Of a DNA stretch of 64,000 bases, positions 61,326 through 64,000 are shown piece by piece (position 1 is the stretch's first letter; each line of letters starts with the position of its first letter). The DNA is from Crocodylus rhombifer (taxonomy: Eukaryota > Chordata > Crocodylia > Crocodylidae): NCBI GenBank assembly GCA_038503035.1, contig JAVSML010024710.1, forward strand, positions 186,001 through 250,000. Direction: 5' to 3'. The notes under the pieces were generated by a model, which saw only the letters and a program-made list of their open reading frames with translations, was not told the origin of the DNA and searched no databases. The translations under genes and the position numbers were made by a program.

Positions 61326-61618
61326 GAGAGGGAGAGAGAGAGTGTGAGCATGCAGAGAGAGTGTGCGTCTGGACAGGGAGAGAGAGAGAGTGGGAGGGAG
61401 GGCAAGGGTCTGTGCAGATGTGTGCCCTTGCGTGCGTGCATGTGGGGACACAGAGGGTAAGTGTGCAAACAGGGTGTATGCATGTGTCCGTGCAGAGTGG
61501 GCGCGTGTGTGGACAAAGTGTGTTCACATACGTGTGCCAACTGACATGGAGAGCATGCGCCTGTGTGCAGACAAAGTGTCTGGGTAGGGACAGAGAGAGA
61601 GAGAGAGTGTGTGTGAAG
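61326..61618. repeat. GA/GT-rich microsatellite-like tract in RAB31 intron 1
   Basis: The plus strand is rich in GAGAGA runs (61326-61395, 61589-61607) and in GTGTGTGC/GTGTGCA-type units between them. It lies about 240 bp inside the intron from the exon 1 donor. On the transcribed strand it is a CT/CA-rich pyrimidine tract. Such tracts vary in length and can form non-B DNA. The open frames here on both strands are artefacts of the repeat. Confidence 0.75.
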
Positions 61619-61851
61619 CACCAGTCCGCGGATGCGGGAGCGGGAGCCTTGGCTCTCCCAGGAAACCCGGGGGGAAAGGGCCCGGGGGAGGGAGCGAGGC
61701 GCAGGGAGGCCGGCGGGGAAGCGGCGCCCCGGGGAGGGCAGAGCCGCAGCTCCGGCCCCGCGGCCGCCCGCATCCCGGGACAGAGGCGCCGCCTCCACAA
61801 ACTTCCCGGCGGGCTGGTCCCGTCCCCGCGCGCCCCGGCCCGGCCCGCGGT

Positions 61852-61857
61852 ACTCAC
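61852..61857 (-). other. RAB31: Splice donor of RAB31 exon 1
   Basis: The minus strand reads GGA then GTGAGT at the junction. The six intronic bases are an excellent match to the vertebrate donor consensus GTRAGT; the last exonic base is A rather than the more usual G. Splicing here ends the coding exon after the conserved Gly, exactly where family sequence would continue with DTGVGKS. Confidence 0.88.
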
Positions 61858-61896
61858 TCCGAGCAGACACACTTTCAGCTCACGTATCGCCATCAT
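61858..61896 (-). CDS. RAB31: RAB31 coding exon 1 (N-terminal 13 codons)
   Basis: Seen: on the minus strand ATG ATG begins at 61896, and 13 codons give MMAIRELKVCLLG, followed with no gap by a GTGAGT donor (61857-61852). Known: RAB31 (Rab22B) is a small GTPase of the Rab5 subfamily that cycles between trans-Golgi and endosomes. Its human N-terminus is this same 13-residue string, with the P-loop GDTGVGKS following from exon 2. The paralogue RAB22A starts MALREL, so the double Met and Ile favour RAB31. The exon ends after a whole Gly codon (phase 0). The second ATG has the stronger Kozak context (A at -3, G at +4); the first has C at -3. No match to the P-loop exon was found at lower coordinates, so the rest of the gene (about 180 residues) lies beyond the left edge. 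The CpG island around it fits a first exon. Confidence 0.93.
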
Positions 61897-61922
61897 CTGC
61901 TCGGGCAGGAGCCGCTTCGCAT
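61893..61922 (-). promoter_or_regulatory. Upstream ORF of 9 codons whose stop overlaps the RAB31 start
   Basis: On the minus strand an ATG at 61922 opens a frame of nine codons (M R S G S C P S R) ending in TGA at 61895-61893. That TGA lies inside the ATGATG of RAB31, so the stop overlaps the main start in the -1/+2 frame. Ribosomes finishing this uORF would sit on the RAB31 AUG pair. It is in the leader if transcription starts upstream of 61922, as the CpG island suggests. Confidence 0.55.
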
Positions 61923-62015
61923 CCTCGGCCGGAGTCAGGCCCGGCTCCCAGTCCCCGGCAGCGGAAAAGCGACCACAGCTATTTCTGGGCAGCCCCGAGC
62001 GGGAGCCGCCGCCGG

Positions 62016-62021
62016 TCACAT
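62016..62021 (-). promoter_or_regulatory. Start-stop element (ATG followed by TGA)
   Basis: The minus strand reads ATGTGA at 62021-62016, a minimal upstream ORF with start and stop adjacent. Start-stop elements are known to stall ribosomes in some mRNAs. It matters only if the transcription start is upstream of 62021. It overlaps the E-box at 62016-62023, so it may be only a by-product of that DNA motif. Confidence 0.35.
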
Positions 62022-62023
62022 GA
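62016..62023. promoter_or_regulatory. M-box-like E-box (TCACATGA / TCATGTGA)
   Basis: TCACATGA on plus reads TCATGTGA on minus, about 120 bp upstream of the RAB31 ATG. This 8-mer is the M-box form of the E-box recognised by MITF/TFE-family bHLH-ZIP factors, which control melanosomal, lysosomal and endosomal genes. Rab31 works on the endosomal route, so the placement is suggestive. Binding is inference only. Confidence 0.4.
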
Positions 62024-62143
62024 GCAGAGCGGAGCGCGACTCCTCCTCGCCTTTCTGGTGCTTCCCCCAGCTCGGCGCGGCCCGGCGCGGCCCGGCGCGG
62101 CGGGCTCCTCGCCGCCTCCCTCCCTGGCGCATCGCCGCGCGGC

Positions 62144-62150
62144 GGGGCGG
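62144..62150. promoter_or_regulatory. GC box (Sp1/KLF-type)
   Basis: GGGGCGG on the plus strand, about 250 bp upstream of the RAB31 start codon, inside the CpG island. Sp1/KLF factors bind this motif in either orientation. In GC-rich DNA such a match is also expected by chance. Confidence 0.45.
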
Positions 62151-62209
62151 AGGGGAGGAAGGGCCACAGTAGCCCTGTGCGGGAGCGAGTGGCTTCAAGG
62201 TGTCTACCC

Positions 62210-62600
62210 GAGGGTCAGCCTGCTTCAACACGACCCTTCTCCCCCCCACACACACAAAATCAGCCCTTCAAAATAACCCGGGTCCTGCCTCAACCACGAC
62301 CCCCACCCAATCATCCCTTCGAAATTACTAGGGTCCAGCTTCAACAACGACCCCCCAAAAAATCAGCCTTCTGAAATGACTGGGGTCCTGCCTCAACCAT
62401 GAACCCCCCCACACCAAATCATCCCTTCAAAATAACTAGGGTCCCATTTCAACAACCACCCCTGCAATCAGCTCTCCAAAATGACTGGGGCCTCAACCAT
62501 AACCCCCCTTCTCAAAATCAACCCTCCAAAATGACTGGGGTCCTGCTTCAACAATGACCCCCATCCCCAAAATCAGCCCTCTGAAATGGTTGGGGTCTGC
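62210..62600. repeat. Minisatellite, ~52-bp unit, about 7 copies, upstream of RAB31
   Basis: A unit containing ATCAGCCCTTC-like, AAAATGACTGGGGTCCTGC-like and TCAACAACGACCCCC-like segments recurs. The CAKCCCT landmark occurs at 62261, 62312, 62364, 62420, 62469, 62519 and 62574, giving spacings of 51, 52, 56, 49, 50 and 55 bases. Copies are diverged but clear. The array starts within about 30 bp of the CpG island edge, 5' of RAB31. Confidence 0.88.
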
Positions 62601-62850
62601 CAAGGTTTTAGGCAGCCCAGAGCCCCACCAAGCTTCTAAATGGGCGCAACCATTTTGCTTTGCAGGCAAAACGGCCTGTGGGGAGATTGTTGTTGCCACA
62701 GCTGCTACCTTTTTTGTGAATTGCTGTGGTTGGCTTTGGTTTTACTGCAGGAAGAGGAAAGGTTGCTGAGGTTCTTCACAGGAGGCCTCAGGTTGCAATA
62801 CAGCGGCTAGCAGGAGTGGTGACATTGGCATAGATAAGTAGGACTGGAAG
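62601..62850. other. RAB31 5' flank without recognised feature
   Basis: This short stretch between the minisatellite and the split CR1/hAT cluster shows no ORF, exon or further motif that I can support. Confidence 0.5.
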
Positions 62851-63697
62851 AAGAGGTGGGCAAAATCCAGCCCTGCAGGCCAAATCCAGCCCTTCAAGGG
62901 ATTCTGCTCAGCACGGGGCTAGGACATGGGGCAGAGCCACAATCCATTGCCAGCCTGCCCCTGTGACGGGCCTGGGTTCTGTGGGCAGGGGCGTAGCAAA
63001 TTGCAGCTCTGCCACAAACCTGGCCCCACGCTGTCACCACCCTAAGATCCTGGACCGCGACCTGGAGGCAGCTCCCTGGCCAGCTATGCACCCTGCTCAT
63101 GCCACTCCTAGCCAGTCTCCATGAAGACCCTGGAATCGCAGAGCTGTGACAGCTTGGGGCTGGGGCAGAGCCCCAGTTCTGCGAGCAGGGACATGCAGAG
63201 AGCGCATCATGAATCTGCCAGCCCCATGTTGTCATCACCTGACAATCCCAGGGTCTCCAGGGAGACCAGCCACGAGACCAGCCACGAACCAGGCAGGAAG
63301 CTGCATCCAGGGCTGGGGCCAGGATCTTGGGGCTGTAACAGCATGGGGCTGGGGCTGGAGCTAGGGCAGAGCCATGATCCACTCCCTGCATGCCCCTGCC
63401 CGTGGAACCCATGCCCATCACAGGGGCGTGAGGGCAGTGGATCCTGGCTCTGCTGGGGCCCCAGCTCTGTACTGTCACCACCTTGTGATCCCAGCCTTGT
63501 CCTGCTTGCTCCTGAACACCACTCCCCACCCACCCACCCACAACCCTGTCCCACATAGGGAGTTTTGTGGAGTTGTTGTGCCGGGGGTCGGGTGCTGACC
63601 TGGCCTGCAGCAGCTCAGTAAAGCTGCCTAGGTGGCTTGCAGGCCCAAATAATTGCCCAACCCTAGCTGGAAGGGACCTGCAGATGTCATTTAGTCC
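62829..63697 (-). mobile_element. CR1 3'-terminal fragment, split by a hAT-like insertion
   Basis: Bases 62829-62850 (ending GGACTGGAAG) and 63666-63696 (GCTGGAAGGGACCTG onward to TTTAGTCC) together read as the 3' end of a CR1 in minus orientation. They match the tail of the minus-strand CR1 at 38703. A hAT-like element separates the two pieces, and a second one begins at 63697. No coding sequence remains. Confidence 0.6.
62851..63665. mobile_element. Non-autonomous hAT-like element (CAGRGGTGGGCAA family)
   Basis: The left end AAGAGGTGGGCAA and the reverse complement of the right end, TAGGGTTGGGCAA, are inverted repeats of the CAGGGGTGGGCAA type. The flanks are ACTGGAAG (62843-62850) and GCTGGAAG (63666-63673), an 8-bp duplication with 7/8 identity, as expected for hAT. 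The 0.8-kb interior is GC-rich and built of about three diverged repeats of roughly 200 bp (near 62913, 63155 and 63335) with no transposase. Open frames here occur on both strands and are not genes. Confidence 0.72.
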
Positions 63698-64000
63698 AGT
63701 GTTTCCCAACCCATGGGTCGCAACCCAAAAGTGGGTCACAAGAATATATGAAAGGGTTGTAAACAAACTTTAAACATGGATTCTCCTTTTAAGGAGAAAA
63801 CTGTGGGAAACTGTGGCTTTTCTCTTGCAGGCTGGCAGAGTTCCAGCTGGCAAGGGGCTGCTCAGAGCCCCCACACACATCCTACCCTGCCCCACACACA
63901 CACCCCCTACCCCACACATTGTGGGTCTGGAGGCAGAGGGCAGTGGACACTGGGTCAGGATTGGCCACCGATCCAGAGCCTTCACCCCTGGGTCCTGTTG
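63697..64000. mobile_element. hAT-like element end (CAGTGTTTCCCAACC), truncated by window
   Basis: CAGTGTTTCCCAACCCATGG is a typical terminus of the CAGTGGTTCCCAAC class of hAT MITEs, followed by the usual GTGGGTCACAAG stretch. The other end lies beyond the window. The sequence after about 63780 is GC-rich and unassigned. Confidence 0.5.

Larger units (their letters stand above)
1..61857 (-). other. RAB31: RAB31 intron 1 (5' part; runs off the left edge)
   Basis: Everything left of the exon 1 donor is non-coding at the level I can judge. Open frames longer than 100 codons fall in CR1 remnants, in the solo LTR, or in GC-rich foldback and minisatellite repeats that are open on both strands. 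No reading frame resembles the remaining Rab31 protein. A first intron of more than 60 kb is in keeping with the large mammalian RAB31 gene. The interval is dominated by nested CR1, hAT-like, LTR and tandem-repeat material, listed separately. Confidence 0.8.
61620..62180. promoter_or_regulatory. RAB31: CpG island over RAB31 promoter, leader and exon 1
   Basis: Base composition changes sharply here to GC-rich, CpG-dense sequence, unlike the CpG-poor flanks. It includes a (cggcgcggcc) triple repeat at about 62071-62103 and a GC box GGGGCGG at 62144-62150 on the plus strand. No TATA box is apparent at a sensible distance upstream of 61896, so dispersed CpG-island initiation is expected. The transcription start cannot be placed from sequence alone. 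The island spans exon 1, the donor and about 240 bp of intron. Confidence 0.85.

Noticed and set aside
61294..62019. A 241-codon minus-strand open frame through RAB31 exon 1, suggesting an N-terminally extended protein
   Set aside because: The frame opens with GTG, not ATG, and has no in-frame ATG before 61896. Downstream of codon 13 of RAB31 it reads intron past an excellent donor.
62894..63766. A 290-codon minus-strand frame upstream of RAB31, possibly a neighbouring gene
   Set aside because: It spans the hAT-like element and its ~200-bp internal repeats, is rich in repeated Cys/Pro/Ser/Trp strings, and has no initiation context or splice structure.
1..64000. CRISPR array, operon, defence system or phage island
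   Set aside because: All evidence (CR1, hAT, spliced CpG-island exon, large introns) points to a vertebrate chromosome. No regularly spaced repeats with unique spacers exist.
1..64000. tRNA, rRNA or snRNA genes
   Set aside because: I saw no segment with the A/B boxes and cloverleaf of a tRNA or with recognisable small-RNA sequence. A covariance-model scan could not be run, so small RNAs may be missed.

Overview
The window reads as vertebrate nuclear DNA, most likely from a sauropsid of the crocodilian or turtle kind. This rests on many CR1 LINE copies of the reptile/bird type, numerous non-autonomous hAT-like DNA transposons, no L1 or Alu, and large AT-rich gene-free stretches. The species assignment is an inference from repeat content.

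Only one host gene can be supported. On the minus strand, inside a CpG island at about 61.62-62.18 kb, lies the first coding exon of RAB31 (61858-61896). It encodes MMAIRELKVCLLG and is followed directly by a GTGAGT splice donor. RAB31 is an endosomal/trans-Golgi Rab5-family GTPase. The next exon, with the P-loop GDTGVGKS, was not found, so bases 1-61857 are best read as RAB31 intron 1 and 62180-64000 as its 5' flank. The leader carries a start-stop AUGUGA and a 9-codon upstream ORF whose stop overlaps the RAB31 AUG. An M-box-like E-box overlaps the AUGUGA. A 7-unit, ~52-bp minisatellite abuts the promoter side.

The intron is a nested archive of mobile elements. There are ten CR1 fragments: eight on the plus strand (antisense to RAB31) and two on the minus strand. 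The longest, about 14.98-18.36 kb, keeps remnants of the ORF1 esterase, the endonuclease and the reverse transcriptase, all broken by indels, stops and a catalytic FADD-to-FAND change. Into or beside these sit a solo LTR with a perfect 5-bp target duplication (32.63-33.69 kb), a TA-flanked mariner/pogo-like MITE (39.04-39.37 kb), and many hAT-like elements with 8-bp target duplications. Several of the hAT-like elements are long foldback structures (18.47-19.54 and 37.66-38.44 kb).

Between the repeats the sequence is AT-rich with no exon, RNA gene or conserved ORF that I could support. I see no CRISPR array, operon or novel multi-gene system. The most original material is the foldback hAT families, the RAB31 leader architecture, a 53-bp tandem duplication carrying an octamer motif, and several cleanly datable nested insertions.
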